Shown here: positions 9,725 through 18,403 of the stretch, piece by piece
Numbering within the stretch: position 1 is the first letter of the stretch
Layout of the letters: each line of letters opens with the position of its first letter
Assembly: GCA_903939765.1 (NCBI GenBank)
Contig: CAJAIK010000115.1
Coordinates: 119,871 to 183,870 of the forward strand
Direction of reading: 5' to 3'
DNA: 64,000 bases
Source of the DNA: an uncultured Chlorobiaceae bacterium
GTDB lineage: Bacteria > Bacteroidota > Chlorobiia > Chlorobiales > Chlorobiaceae
Notes under the pieces: generated by a model
What the model saw: only the letters and a program-made list of their open reading frames with translations
Told to the model about the DNA's origin: nothing
Databases searched by the model: none
Position numbers and translations under genes: made by a program

Positions 9725-10777
9725 TTACGACTCAGTCGATTGAGCTTGTTCAATTGGCACTGTGCCAGGATTTTTCTTTCTCAAGCTCCCCGGCGAATAG
9801 CCGAATTGCTTTCCAAAAGCACTGATAAAGTGATTTACATGAGAGTATCCGAGATTTTTTGCAATGATTTTCATCGGTATGCCGGTGTTTAAAAGCCTGT
9901 CGTGAGCTTCGTCAAGGCGCACTTCCGTGATATAACTGAAAAGAGATTTTCCAAATATCTTCAAAAAACCATCTTTGAGCTTCCGTCCCGGCATACCATA
10001 TCTTGCCGCCAGCTCGTTAAGGGACGGCACCTTCCCGTCCAGTTGCAAAAGATCATCATGAATCTGATAGATCAGCTCCTCCATTCCCGAATCCTGCTGC
10101 TGGTTTTTTATGGATCCCGCAAAATATTGAGCGAGTGCACAGAGATAATCGAGTACTTTTGCCTGAATATGCAGCTTGGCAATATGCCCGATCAGATGAT
10201 CAGAAATACTGGAATGAAGCAGAGCGGAAATATTTGGTGGAACCTTATTGACACTTGTTGACGGTATGGCAGCAACCCGCAGTCCTGACAAGAGCGATTC
10301 TGCATACTCTTCGCCAAGAAGCTGTTTCAGCACTGAATCACCGATAATCAGCGTCGTCATTTCAATATTTTCGCTGGCATCAAGCCTCACGAAACTGTCA
10401 CGGAGATGAATATGCTCAAACAAAGAGTTATGATATCCAAAAATAAAGTCCTTGCCAAGCTCGTTATCCAAAAGAACGAGACGTCCTTTTTTTGTTGACT
10501 GAACACAGAGCACCGGTTCATGAAAACGCTCTTCAATCGTCGCAACAGGCAAAAGTTTGCCCGATACCTCCGGCTTAAAGTGCGCAACCCCCCGCCTGAG
10601 TACCATATTCATGGGCAGGTGAATGGACTGAAACCACCCCGTTCCTATCTCTTGAGGCATCTGATGTTGAGTCTGCGGCATATCAGACTCTGTGTAGTCA
10701 AATGCCATAGAGCTGTTTTCAGGAAAACTGCTCCAAGTGAATCGGCCACTTACGACAGAGGGCTTCAACGTTCCCAT
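9725..10777 (-). CDS. AraC-family transcriptional regulator
   Basis: Transcription factor with a C-terminal AraC/XylS double helix-turn-helix: LNELAARYGMPGRKLKDGFLKIFG for the first HTH and IIAKNLGYSHVNHFISAFGKQFGYSP for the second, ending GYSPGSLRKK as in the family consensus. The N-terminal ~220 residues form an unassigned sensor domain; the layout resembles PchR-type regulators, which bind small iron-chelating ligands, but that is inference. It lies at the 3' end of the BchU/ArsA cluster on the same strand and is a plausible regulator of it. Confidence 0.85.
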   Translation of the reverse strand: MGTLKPSVVSGRFTWSSFPENSSMAFDYTESDMPQTQHQMPQEIGTGWFQSIHLPMNMVLRRGVAHFKPEVSGKLLPVATIEERFHEPVLCVQSTKKGRLVLLDNELGKDFIFGYHNSLFEHIHLRDSFVRLDASENIEMTTLIIGDSVLKQLLGEEYAESLLSGLRVAAIPSTSVNKVPPNISALLHSSISDHLIGHIAKLHIQAKVLDYLCALAQYFAGSIKNQQQDSGMEELIYQIHDDLLQLDGKVPSLNELAARYGMPGRKLKDGFLKIFGKSLFSYITEVRLDEAHDRLLNTGIPMKIIAKNLGYSHVNHFISAFGKQFGYSPGSLRKKNPGTVPIEQAQSTES

Positions 10778-10886
10778 CTCATGTATGATTTAATGATTGA
10801 TCGGGAGGCAATCAAAAATTCTTTTCACTGGAATGCCGCAAAAATCAGGACAGAGATGGTTGTATTTTTACATGATTGTGTGACCC

Positions 10887-11321
10887 TTACAAGGCGCCAA
10901 GATATTCAGGAGAAACGGTATCCGGCTTTATGGTCAATGCTCTCAATACCAAAGGTCCATTAAACCAGGTTTTGATAGCAATCGCCCTCCATCCATTCTT
11001 TTCCAGAGCACTAAAGCCATCTTCATCGAAGAGTTTCTGCACTTCTCCCTCCTCTTTTGCGGAAAAACCACTGAAAAATCCGGATTTATAACCGCAACAA
11101 CTCTCGGTAATTAAATCAATAACCTGAAACTTTGCAAACACCGACAGGCCGTCCTGATTCTTTAAATCGAGATCAGGAATGCCCTCAGACTCAAACGTAA
11201 GGTATCCTGATCGCCAAATAGTGTTAATAAAGCATGTCAGTGTCCGCCCATCAACTTCCTTTTCGAAAAAATTCTGGTCAACAATGCCTTTTTTTTGTTC
11301 GGTAGTTAACTCGTAAATCAT
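10887..11321 (-). CDS. Hypothetical protein at the end of the BchU-1 gene run
   Basis: Not recognised. From the ATG at 11321, which has an excellent GGAG ribosome-binding site 6 bp upstream, the protein is 144 aa; the open frame extends further upstream as a hydrophobic run that is probably not translated. It is soluble, mixed alpha/beta by eye, acidic, with two adjacent cysteines (ESCCGYKSG) at about residue 75 and aromatic-rich edges. There is no signal peptide. It lies 96 bp downstream of BchU-1 in the same direction and has no counterpart after BchU-2, so it belongs to the longer duplicated unit only. Confidence 0.7.
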   Translation of the reverse strand: MIYELTTEQKKGIVDQNFFEKEVDGRTLTCFINTIWRSGYLTFESEGIPDLDLKNQDGLSVFAKFQVIDLITESCCGYKSGFFSGFSAKEEGEVQKLFDEDGFSALEKNGWRAIAIKTWFNGPLVLRALTIKPDTVSPEYLGAL

Positions 11322-11417
11322 AATATTCTCCAACTTTTTTCGTTGACGAAATTGGAAAAAAATGAACGCAAAGGCAACAGCGACGGCCTCCAAAAAAAGA
11401 GTGATCACGATTGTTGT

Positions 11418-12437
11418 TTATGCTGCTTTTACAGCTTCACACAAAAGGTGGCCATACTTTCTTACTGTCCGGACATCACGGAAGCCAAGCGATTCCAGAA
11501 TATCCTTGTAGCTGCTCTGCTGCTTGAATCCAAGGACTGAAAACGGCATCCCCGCGCCAAGAATGTAGTGGCTGAGATAATCAAAATTCGGGTTTTCAGG
11601 ATCATCAATAATCATATCCAAAATGAGCAGCCTGCCGCCCGGCTGAAGCGCTTCCCATGCTTTTTTGCACATCATGTCGGTCAACTGTTCATTAGCCGAA
11701 TACAAAATCCGGCAGAACATGACGGCATCTGCTACGGGATAGGCATCCCGGTAGATATCAACGGCAGCACCCCTTAAACGGTCGGCCACTCCTTTTTCAA
11801 CAGCGTTTTCATTCACCAGTTCTACGGCTCCGGGCAGGTTAAGAATCGTTGAGTCAAGCTGGGGAAACTTTTTCAGCAGGGCTGCTGAAATATCGCCAAT
11901 GCCGCCACCGACATCCACCAGGGTTTTGGCGGTTGAAAGGTCAGCCTCTTCAAGCAGCAGCATAATGGCAAAATGGGCATTACTGCGATGAATTTCCTCA
12001 AAATAGAGATTGTCTTCGCGGGTTACTGGCGGATAGGCGACCTCTGCCTTGAAATTCATGTTTCCCCTGACCGCGTCGGCTATTTTCAGGTAGAAATTAT
12101 CTGACAGGTTTGCCATGGCTTTTGCCACAGGGGTCAAAAAAAGGTTTGGATGCGCGTGGCTGGGCAGAAACATTCTTTTTGCAAAAGAGGTAAGACTCCA
12201 TTGACCACCATCTTCTGAAGTAATCCCCATGTGCCGTAAAGCCTCAAGCAGCATGGCAAGCCGGGAGGGAATTGCACCCGCAAGGGCTGCAAGGGTTGCG
12301 ACATCTTTTGCCTCATCGGCAAGGTGGGTAAAAAGGTCGAGCTCAAGGGCTGCCTTGAAACAGCCGCACTCTACAAGTCCTTTGAAGATAAGTTCATTGG
12401 CCCTGTGGTTTTGTTTCAGTAACTCGTTGTTATCCAT
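11418..12437 (-). CDS. bchU: BchU-like bacteriochlorophyll methyltransferase, copy 1
   Basis: SAM-dependent methyltransferase matching BchU, which methylates C-20 of the chlorin ring during bacteriochlorophyll c (and e) synthesis. The 339-aa protein has an N-terminal dimerisation/winged-helix region (1-115), the SAM motif VDVGGGIGDIS (174-184), and PPVTREDNLYFEE typical of BchU. Tyr246 (in FCRILYS) and His290 (in FDYLSHYILG) fall at exactly the positions I recall as catalytic/ligand residues in Chlorobaculum tepidum BchU. The second copy at 15877-16893 is near identical after residue ~115 but diverges in the first third. Whether both act at C-20, or one at another position or substrate, cannot be told from sequence. 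Confidence 0.8.
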   Translation of the reverse strand: MDNNELLKQNHRANELIFKGLVECGCFKAALELDLFTHLADEAKDVATLAALAGAIPSRLAMLLEALRHMGITSEDGGQWSLTSFAKRMFLPSHAHPNLFLTPVAKAMANLSDNFYLKIADAVRGNMNFKAEVAYPPVTREDNLYFEEIHRSNAHFAIMLLLEEADLSTAKTLVDVGGGIGDISAALLKKFPQLDSTILNLPGAVELVNENAVEKGVADRLRGAAVDIYRDAYPVADAVMFCRILYSANEQLTDMMCKKAWEALQPGGRLLILDMIIDDPENPNFDYLSHYILGAGMPFSVLGFKQQSSYKDILESLGFRDVRTVRKYGHLLCEAVKAA

Positions 12438-12571
12438 GGTAAAAACAGACTAAAGTTAAAGGAAAAAACTCGTTGTCGATATGGCATTATCCGGTCATTC
12501 ATAACCTCAAAGCTTGCTTGACCTTAAACTGCGTGGACGGAGCAATAACGGGTACACAGGAAACGGAAACA

Positions 12572-14026
12572 CTAACGGGAAAAATTATTGAAAATCAGAA
12601 TCCGGTTTCTGACAAAAAAGTCAACAATATCAAAACGTTTATTTTCATGTATGTTATGTTGCAACTCAAACACCTCAAGTTGCTCACGGATGTTTTTTCT
12701 GAAGGCCAGACTGGTGACCAGATTGAGCAATTTGTAGGGGTTCCTTCTGACCCTGTTGGCAATATTTTTCCAGGAGTACGCCTTGTAATAGGTTGTCATG
12801 AATTTATGCTGAAACGCAATCGGCTTGTACTTGTCAGACTTGATGACAAGATTCATGGCATTGTATTTCTCCCAGTCCTCATCGGTAATCCACCCTTTCT
12901 TTTTGTATTCCCAGTACATGGTTGTGCCCGGATAGGGGGTGATAATCTGGAAAATCGGCATAAAGACATTGTTCTTTCCGACAAAACGGACAAGATCATC
13001 CATGTCCTCAAAACTGTCAAGCTCCGGATTGACCAAAAAATTACCCTGAACATTCAGGCCTGCCTGACGACACTCCTCAATGAGACGGGAAAATTGATCG
13101 GCTGAGTTGACATGGCCTTTATTGTAGGCTTCAAGGGTACTTTGCTTTATGGATTCAAATCCGACCAGCACCATGATGCAACCAGCCTCCACAAGCCTTC
13201 TGACAGTCTCCTTGTCTTCAAGGAAGTTGATGCTGAAAAAAACGCTGAAGTTGATATTGCACTCCTTGATCAGCTCAAGCGACTCCCAAAGCCGTCTTTT
13301 GCTGACGCCAAGGTTCTCATCGCAAAGCATGAACCAGGGCTTCGAGGATTTCCTGCCTGGTTTGAAAAAATACTTTTTCGCCATTTCAATCTGTTTCTTC
13401 AGCTCTTCAGGCTTCTGAGCGCGATAGAGCTTTCCGGTAAAATTGGGCGTAACGCAAAACGAACACTCAAAGGGACAACCCCGGGTTATATAGAGCGGAA
13501 TGGATTTTGTTCCATCAACTTTTTCCCGCCTGGAGGCTTTGGCAATGCGTTCATAATCAAGAGCTGCGACCTCCCTGACCGGAGGAAACTCACTGGAATC
13601 ATAGAGTGGCTCAAGGCGGTTAAGGGCAACATCTTCGAGGATCGTTAACCAAAGATTCTCAGCTTCGCCGCAGACGAGTGTATCAGCATGGACGCTTGCC
13701 TCTTCACGATTGAACGATACATGCAATCCGCCAAGGATAACTTTGGTCCCTTTTTTCCGGAAATTGTCGGCAATCTCATAACCTCTTGTTGCGTCAATCG
13801 TTCGTGAGGTTATGCCTACGAAATCGTAATCACCGTCATAATTGACCACATCGCCAAAATGCTCATCCACTATTTCAATGTGATGCTGCTCGGGAGTAAG
13901 GCTCACCAATACGCCTATAGCCATGTTAAATAATGGCTTCTGGTTCGATTTCGAATCTTTTTTTCCCTTCGGGGCTACGAGGAGAAATTTGAGCGGTTTT
14001 TGGCGTTGCGGTTCAGGGTTACTCAT
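12572..14026 (-). CDS. Radical SAM protein with N-terminal cobalamin-binding-like domain
   Basis: The radical SAM cluster motif CPFECSFC places Cys184, Cys188 and Cys191 in CX3CX2C spacing. The N-terminal ~150 residues look like a B12-binding fold of the BchE/BchQ/BchR class (KFLLVAPKG, then VDEHFGDVV, then VILGGLHVS and VCGEAENLW), although the canonical DxHxxG is not intact. Length 484 aa from the ATG at 14026; a TTG at 14107 would add 27 residues and is unlikely. In green sulfur bacteria such proteins carry out ring methylations (BchQ, BchR) or oxidations. Its place between ArsA-1 and BchU-1 argues for bacteriochlorophyll modification; the reaction is inference. It could also act on another lipid or tetrapyrrole. 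Confidence 0.8.
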   Translation of the reverse strand: MSNPEPQRQKPLKFLLVAPKGKKDSKSNQKPLFNMAIGVLVSLTPEQHHIEIVDEHFGDVVNYDGDYDFVGITSRTIDATRGYEIADNFRKKGTKVILGGLHVSFNREEASVHADTLVCGEAENLWLTILEDVALNRLEPLYDSSEFPPVREVAALDYERIAKASRREKVDGTKSIPLYITRGCPFECSFCVTPNFTGKLYRAQKPEELKKQIEMAKKYFFKPGRKSSKPWFMLCDENLGVSKRRLWESLELIKECNINFSVFFSINFLEDKETVRRLVEAGCIMVLVGFESIKQSTLEAYNKGHVNSADQFSRLIEECRQAGLNVQGNFLVNPELDSFEDMDDLVRFVGKNNVFMPIFQIITPYPGTTMYWEYKKKGWITDEDWEKYNAMNLVIKSDKYKPIAFQHKFMTTYYKAYSWKNIANRVRRNPYKLLNLVTSLAFRKNIREQLEVFELQHNIHENKRFDIVDFFVRNRILIFNNFSR

Positions 14027-14172
14027 GCTTGAATGCGTTTTATCGGTTCTGATCAAATCACATGGACGTGTCGAATACGATCTTTCTTCCTCTTTTTGGA
14101 ACGGCAATGCCCTCCACGTGATGGCGCGGTCAAACTGATTTACAGACCTTGCGGGAGGTACTGCGAAATCGA

Positions 14173-15396
14173 TTAATTAAGCACGTTGTTCTTCTGCTGT
14201 GCCATCCGGGACTGTTTATGATGTTTCAGGTCAAAAGGAATGTGCAGCCATTTATCCTTGAAGAAAGCATCTCCCGGTTCAAGCCCGGTCAGGCTGATCG
14301 GAAGGGTGATAATCTTGCGCTGGTTGCCGATATGCACAAAGAGTTCATCACCGGTTACCCAGATATCAATATCAACAGGATTGGCAAACATGAGCTTCAA
14401 CTGCACCTCATAGACGTCGCCATTGCGAACAAACTTTATCGGCGACTCATCGTACATCATCTCAGCAGGATCGCTCTCACCGTACATGTCTTTGGCAAAC
14501 ATCTCAAGTGACTTGAGACCGACGATCTCTTTTTCATACATTTTGAGCTTTTTAACGGGAAGGGGCGAAAAGCTCTCTTCAATCTCTCCAAGGTATTTCT
14601 GCTGGATCGTCTTCCAGTTCTCCAGATAGCCGCTGTCCTCTTTTGTATCAAGCAATCGGTTAACCAGGACCATATCAACTTTGAAACCATAAAGGTTCAG
14701 ATAGGTCAAGGCACGCATGGTCTCCTTGATCGACATCTTCTCCGCATTCATGACCAGACGAACCGTCGATTTACTAGTGTCCGTAAGAATCTCGCGGATA
14801 CCTTCAAGCTCATCAAAAACGATATCAACCGAATCAAGAGCATCTTCAGGCGGAATATATTGCGCAATTTTATCCGACATTTTGGAAAGCGGCTTGCTGA
14901 GCGGCCTGACAATGTATTTTGTGACATTTTTGATCGCCTTCATACCCCATGCAAGGGTGTCGGGAAGGGAGAGAAGCCGCAACGTCTCGCCAGTCGGGGC
15001 CGTGTCAAGGACGAGAACATCATAACGTCCGGAGTTTTTATAGCGCTTTATCCTCAATAGTGAAAAAAGCTCTTCCATGCCAGGCAGAATGGTCATTTCA
15101 TCGGCAACCACCCCCGAAACACCCTGGGCCTGAAATATCCCCGTGTAGAACTTCTGGACGGCATGCCAGTTCTTTTTCAGGTCAACATAAGGATTGACCT
15201 CGATGGCATAAAGATTCTCACTGATTTTGGTCGGTTCGGAGCCAAGCGACAGGTTAAACGAATCCGACAGGCTATGTGCAGGATCGGTTGAGAGGATCAG
15301 GGTTCGATAGCCCAGTTGCGACAATCGGACAGCCGTAGCCGCTGAAACACTGGTTTTGCCCACCCCGCCTTTGCCTGTAAAAGTCAAGATACGCAT
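14173..15396 (-). CDS. ArsA/Get3-like ATPase with C-terminal HSP20-like domain, copy 1
   Basis: Single-domain ArsA/Get3-type ATPase of 407 aa. Deviant Walker A GKGGVGKT at residues 8-15, switch [13 protein letters not shown], and switch [17 protein letters not shown], in which Glu replaces the His usual in arsenite pump ATPases. The last ~90 residues (from ~315) form an alpha-crystallin/HSP20-like beta domain found in bacterial and chloroplast Get3 relatives. No Cys triad for arsenite is evident and no arsB lies nearby, so arsenic export is unlikely. Get3 relatives shield membrane helices; the client here is unknown. It is ~94% identical to copy 2 and followed by the radical SAM gene. Confidence 0.88.
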   Translation of the reverse strand: MRILTFTGKGGVGKTSVSAATAVRLSQLGYRTLILSTDPAHSLSDSFNLSLGSEPTKISENLYAIEVNPYVDLKKNWHAVQKFYTGIFQAQGVSGVVADEMTILPGMEELFSLLRIKRYKNSGRYDVLVLDTAPTGETLRLLSLPDTLAWGMKAIKNVTKYIVRPLSKPLSKMSDKIAQYIPPEDALDSVDIVFDELEGIREILTDTSKSTVRLVMNAEKMSIKETMRALTYLNLYGFKVDMVLVNRLLDTKEDSGYLENWKTIQQKYLGEIEESFSPLPVKKLKMYEKEIVGLKSLEMFAKDMYGESDPAEMMYDESPIKFVRNGDVYEVQLKLMFANPVDIDIWVTGDELFVHIGNQRKIITLPISLTGLEPGDAFFKDKWLHIPFDLKHHKQSRMAQQKNNVLN

Positions 15397-15838
15397 AAAC
15401 TAAAACTTAACTTTGTTAAGAAAAAAAATTACAGAACCACACCCGCCACTTGATGGAGCAGAACATGATAAACGTCTCAAGAGCAGAGAGAAGCTGCTGA
15501 AATAACTACCCGACAGCGTTAAGGAATCAAGCACCACCAGAATCCACTGAATGAGATACAAACGAAGGGAAATGAGCCGTACAGCAAAAAAAATGAATAC
15601 GACTGGAAAGCTTTGGGTCTTCATCATGCACGGACACAGTCATTACATTCACCCTCCAACTCACCACAGCAACTTACAGTAAACTTCAAAAAAATCAAGT
15701 TCCTATTCTCTACGATACAAGTCATATATTCTACGAATTACCGACATACCATGCAGATGTACATAACCATCAAAGTGATCGGGGGTGGTCTCTTAAGGTG
15801 GGATGAACCGTTTCGGGGAAATAACAATTGAAGGAGAC
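15397..15838 (-). other. Spacer between ArsA-1 and BchU-2, with a decayed copy of the small ORF
   Basis: No intact gene is supported here. The first ~230 bp upstream of ArsA-1 are a diverged duplicate of the stretch upstream of ArsA-2: both share AACGCTGT(A/C)GGG (here complement of 15501-15520, there about 18373-18386), and both have a TAG stop 3 bp before the ArsA ATG. In the homologous frame, copy 1 hits TAG immediately after this block, so the small ORF seen at 18257-18403 is broken. A different frame is open from 15627 to 15400 (75 codons, hydrophobic) but lacks a ribosome-binding site. The remainder is AT-rich and probably holds the ArsA-1 promoter. Confidence 0.55.
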
Positions 15839-15865
15839 CCCGGCAACCTCAAAAAAGTTGCCGGG
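15839..15865 (-). terminator. Hairpin after BchU-2
   Basis: A perfect 9-bp stem (CCCGGCAAC / GTTGCCGGG) with a 9-nt loop begins 11 bp past the BchU-2 stop codon. It is not followed by a clean U-run, so termination could be weak or factor-assisted. It suggests that ArsA-2/BchU-2 and ArsA-1/radical SAM/BchU-1 are separate transcription units. Confidence 0.6.
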
Positions 15866-15876
15866 ATGGAAACGCA

Positions 15877-16893
15877 TCAGGCTTTCAGCGCTTCACAAAA
15901 CAGGTGACCATATTTTCTGACAGTTCGGACATCACGGAACCCGAGCGACTCCAAAATATCCTTGTAAGTGCCCTGCTCCTTGAATCCAAGGAATGAAAAC
16001 GGCATCCCTGCGCCAAGAATGTAGTGGCTGAGATAATCAAAATTCGGGTTTTCAGGATCATCAATAATCATATCAAGAATGATCAACCTGCCGCCCGACG
16101 GAAGCGCTTCCCATGCTTTTTTGCACAGCATGTCGGTCACCTGCTCATTAGCCGAATACAATATTCTGCAGAACATGACGGCATCTGCAACGGGATAGGC
16201 ATCCCGGTAGATATCCACGGAGGCCCCCCGAAGACGGTCAGCCACTCCTTTTTCAGCGGCGTTTTCGTTCACCAGTTCAACAGCACCGGGCAGGTTCAAA
16301 ATAGTGGAGTCAAGCTGGGGAAACTTTTTCAGAAGAGCCGCTGAAATATCGCCAATGCCACCACCGACATCCACCATGGTTTTTGCTGTTGAAAGGTCGG
16401 CCTCTTCAAGGAGCAACGTCATGGCAAAATGGGCATTGCTGCGGTGCATTTCTTCAAAATAGAGGTTGTCTTCACGTGTTACCGGAGGATAGGCGACATC
16501 GGTCTTGAAATTCATCTTCCCCCTGACGGCATCAGCTATTTTCAGATAAAAATTATCCGAAAGGGTCGCCATGGCTTTTGCCAAAGGTACCATATAAAGG
16601 TTTGGGTGCGCATGATTCGGCAAAAACATTTTTTTTGCAAACGGAGTAAGGCTCCATTTACCTCCATCCAGCTTTGTTACCCCCATTTGCCGCAATGCCT
16701 CAAGCAGCATGGTGATGCGAGAAGGAATCGCACCGAGACTTTCAGCAAGCGAAACGGTATCTTTTGCCTCATCTGCCAGGTGGGTAAAAAGATCAAGTTC
16801 AAGAGCCGCCTTGAAACAGCCAGCCTCAACAAGACCTTTAAAAATAAGTTCGTTGGCTCTGTAACTCTGTTGTAATAATTCGTTATTATCCAT
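15877..16893 (-). CDS. bchU: BchU-like bacteriochlorophyll methyltransferase, copy 2
   Basis: 338-aa paralog of the methyltransferase at 11418-12437, with the same SAM motif VDVGGGIGDIS at 174-184 and the same Tyr246 and His290. Between residues ~115 and 335 the two copies differ at few positions; between ~40 and 115 they differ often (for example TVSLAESLGAIPSRI against VATLAALAGAIPSRL, and KLDGGKW against SEDGGQW), and the last residues also vary. It lies 136 bp downstream of ArsA-2 on the same strand and ends at a strong hairpin. Either this or copy 1 could be the classical C-20 methyltransferase unless another bchU exists elsewhere. Confidence 0.8.
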   Translation of the reverse strand: MDNNELLQQSYRANELIFKGLVEAGCFKAALELDLFTHLADEAKDTVSLAESLGAIPSRITMLLEALRQMGVTKLDGGKWSLTPFAKKMFLPNHAHPNLYMVPLAKAMATLSDNFYLKIADAVRGKMNFKTDVAYPPVTREDNLYFEEMHRSNAHFAMTLLLEEADLSTAKTMVDVGGGIGDISAALLKKFPQLDSTILNLPGAVELVNENAAEKGVADRLRGASVDIYRDAYPVADAVMFCRILYSANEQVTDMLCKKAWEALPSGGRLIILDMIIDDPENPNFDYLSHYILGAGMPFSFLGFKEQGTYKDILESLGFRDVRTVRKYGHLFCEALKA

Positions 16894-17029
16894 AGCAAAA
16901 AAACAACTAAAAAATTAAGGCAAAAAATCGGTCGGTCAGCCATCAAGATGCTCTGAACGGCAAAGCTTTTCCCCCGGAATAATCACACCGTCACCTTGTG
17001 TGTTGGGCAGCAAGGTACTAAAGAATTGA

Positions 17030-18253
17030 TTAATTGTGCACGTTGTTCTTCTGCTGTGTCATCCGGGACTGTTTATGATGATTCATGTCAAAAGGAATGT
17101 GCAGCCATTTATCCTTGAAGAAAGCATCTCCCGGTTCAAGACCGGTCAGGCTGATCGGAAGGGTGATAATCTTGCGCTGGTTGCCGATATGCACAAAGAG
17201 TTCATCACCGGTTACCCAGACATCGATATCAACAGGATTGGCAAACATGAGCTTCAACTGCACCTCATAGACGTCGCCATTGCGAACAAACTTTATCGGC
17301 GACTCATCGTACATCATCTCGGCGGGATCGCTCTCACCGTACATGTCTTTGGCAAACATCTCAAGTGACTTGAGACCGACAATCTCCTTTTCATACATCC
17401 TGAGTTTTTTAACAGGAAGAGGCGAAAAACCCTCTTCGATCTGCTTGAGATACCTCTGCTGTATCGTCTTCCAGTTCTCCAGATAACCACTGTCCTCTTT
17501 TGTATCGAGCAATCGGTTTACCAGGACCATATCAACCTTGAAACCATAAAGGTTCAGATAGGTCAAGGCACGCATGGTCTCCTTGATCGACATCTTCTCC
17601 GCGTTCATGACCAGACGAACCGTCGATTTATTATTGTCCGTAAGAATCTCGCGGATGCCTTCAAGCTCATCAAAAACCAAGTCAACCGAATCAAGAGCAT
17701 CTTCAGGCGGGATATATTGCGCAATTTTATCCGACATTTTGGAAAGCGGCTTGCTGAGCGGCCTCACAATGTATTTGGAAACATTTTTGATCGCCTTCAT
17801 ACCCCACGAAAGGGTGTCGGGAAGGGAGAGTAGCCGCAGGGTTTCGCCAGTCGGGGCCGTATCAAGGACGAGAACATCATAACGTCCGGAGTGTTTATAG
17901 CGCTTTATCCTCAGGAGTGAAAAAAGCTCTTCCATGCCGGGCAGGATGCTCATTTCATCGGCGACCACTCCTGAAACACCCTGAGCCTGGAATATCCCGT
18001 TGTAGAATTTCTGGACGGCATGCCAATTCTTTTTTAAATCAACATAAGGATTGACCTCAACAGCATCTAAATTTTCACAAATTTTTGTCGGTTCGGGGCC
18101 AAGAGATAGGTTAAACGAATCCGACAGGCTATGTGCAGGATCGGTTGAAAGGATCAGGGTTCGATAGCCCAGTTGCGACAATCGGACAGCCGTAGCCGCT
18201 GAAACACTGGTCTTGCCCACCCCACCTTTGCCTGTAAAAGTCAAGATACGCAT
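17030..18253 (-). CDS. ArsA/Get3-like ATPase with C-terminal HSP20-like domain, copy 2
   Basis: 407-aa paralog of the ATPase at 14173-15396, with about two dozen substitutions. GKGGVGKT (8-15), [27 protein letters not shown] and the C-terminal HSP20-like domain (~315-395, containing [18 protein letters not shown]) are all kept. Most differences are conservative; clusters occur around residues 55-65 (PEPTKICENLDAVE against [14 protein letters not shown]) and 275-285. The ATG at 18253 comes 3 bp after the stop of a 48-codon hydrophobic ORF with a strong ribosome-binding site, so translation is likely coupled to it. BchU-2 follows downstream. Confidence 0.88.
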   Translation of the reverse strand: MRILTFTGKGGVGKTSVSAATAVRLSQLGYRTLILSTDPAHSLSDSFNLSLGPEPTKICENLDAVEVNPYVDLKKNWHAVQKFYNGIFQAQGVSGVVADEMSILPGMEELFSLLRIKRYKHSGRYDVLVLDTAPTGETLRLLSLPDTLSWGMKAIKNVSKYIVRPLSKPLSKMSDKIAQYIPPEDALDSVDLVFDELEGIREILTDNNKSTVRLVMNAEKMSIKETMRALTYLNLYGFKVDMVLVNRLLDTKEDSGYLENWKTIQQRYLKQIEEGFSPLPVKKLRMYEKEIVGLKSLEMFAKDMYGESDPAEMMYDESPIKFVRNGDVYEVQLKLMFANPVDIDVWVTGDELFVHIGNQRKIITLPISLTGLEPGDAFFKDKWLHIPFDMNHHKQSRMTQQKNNVHN

Positions 18254-18256
18254 TAA

Positions 18257-18403
18257 CTATGGTTTGGCGTTATTGGTAAAAACGAGAACATTCAGGCCCA
18301 CACTGAGAGCGTCAACAAGCACGATATGATACACTTCTCTTGCATAGCAACACACTGCTGAAACGAGGAGTACCCCTACAGCGTTGACTATCACGCCTCT
18401 CAT
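18257..18403 (-). CDS. Small hydrophobic protein (48 aa) directly upstream of ArsA-2
   Basis: Not a recognised family. The ATG at 18403 is preceded by a near-perfect CCGGAGGATTC ribosome-binding site. The 48-residue product begins MRGVIVNAVGVLLVSAVCCY and has a second hydrophobic stretch (VYHIVLVDALSVGLNVLVF), so it should be a two-helix membrane peptide or hairpin with a short polar tail. Its TAG lies 3 bp before the ATG of the Get3-like ATPase. It may be a leader peptide that couples translation, or a client of the ATPase. The equivalent sequence before ArsA-1 is broken. Confidence 0.5.
   Translation of the reverse strand: MRGVIVNAVGVLLVSAVCCYAREVYHIVLVDALSVGLNVLVFTNNAKP

Noticed and set aside
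14027..14107. TTG start extending the radical SAM protein by 27 residues
   Set aside because: The extension is low-quality and the internal ATG matches the conserved domain start better.
14173..15396. Arsenite pump ATPase with arsenic resistance role
   Set aside because: No arsenite-binding cysteine set or arsB partner is seen, and the C-terminal HSP20-like domain points to the Get3-like group.
14173..18253. Tandem ArsA/BchU repeats as an assembly artefact
   Set aside because: The copies differ at many positions, their spacers differ, and only one holds the radical SAM gene, so both are real.
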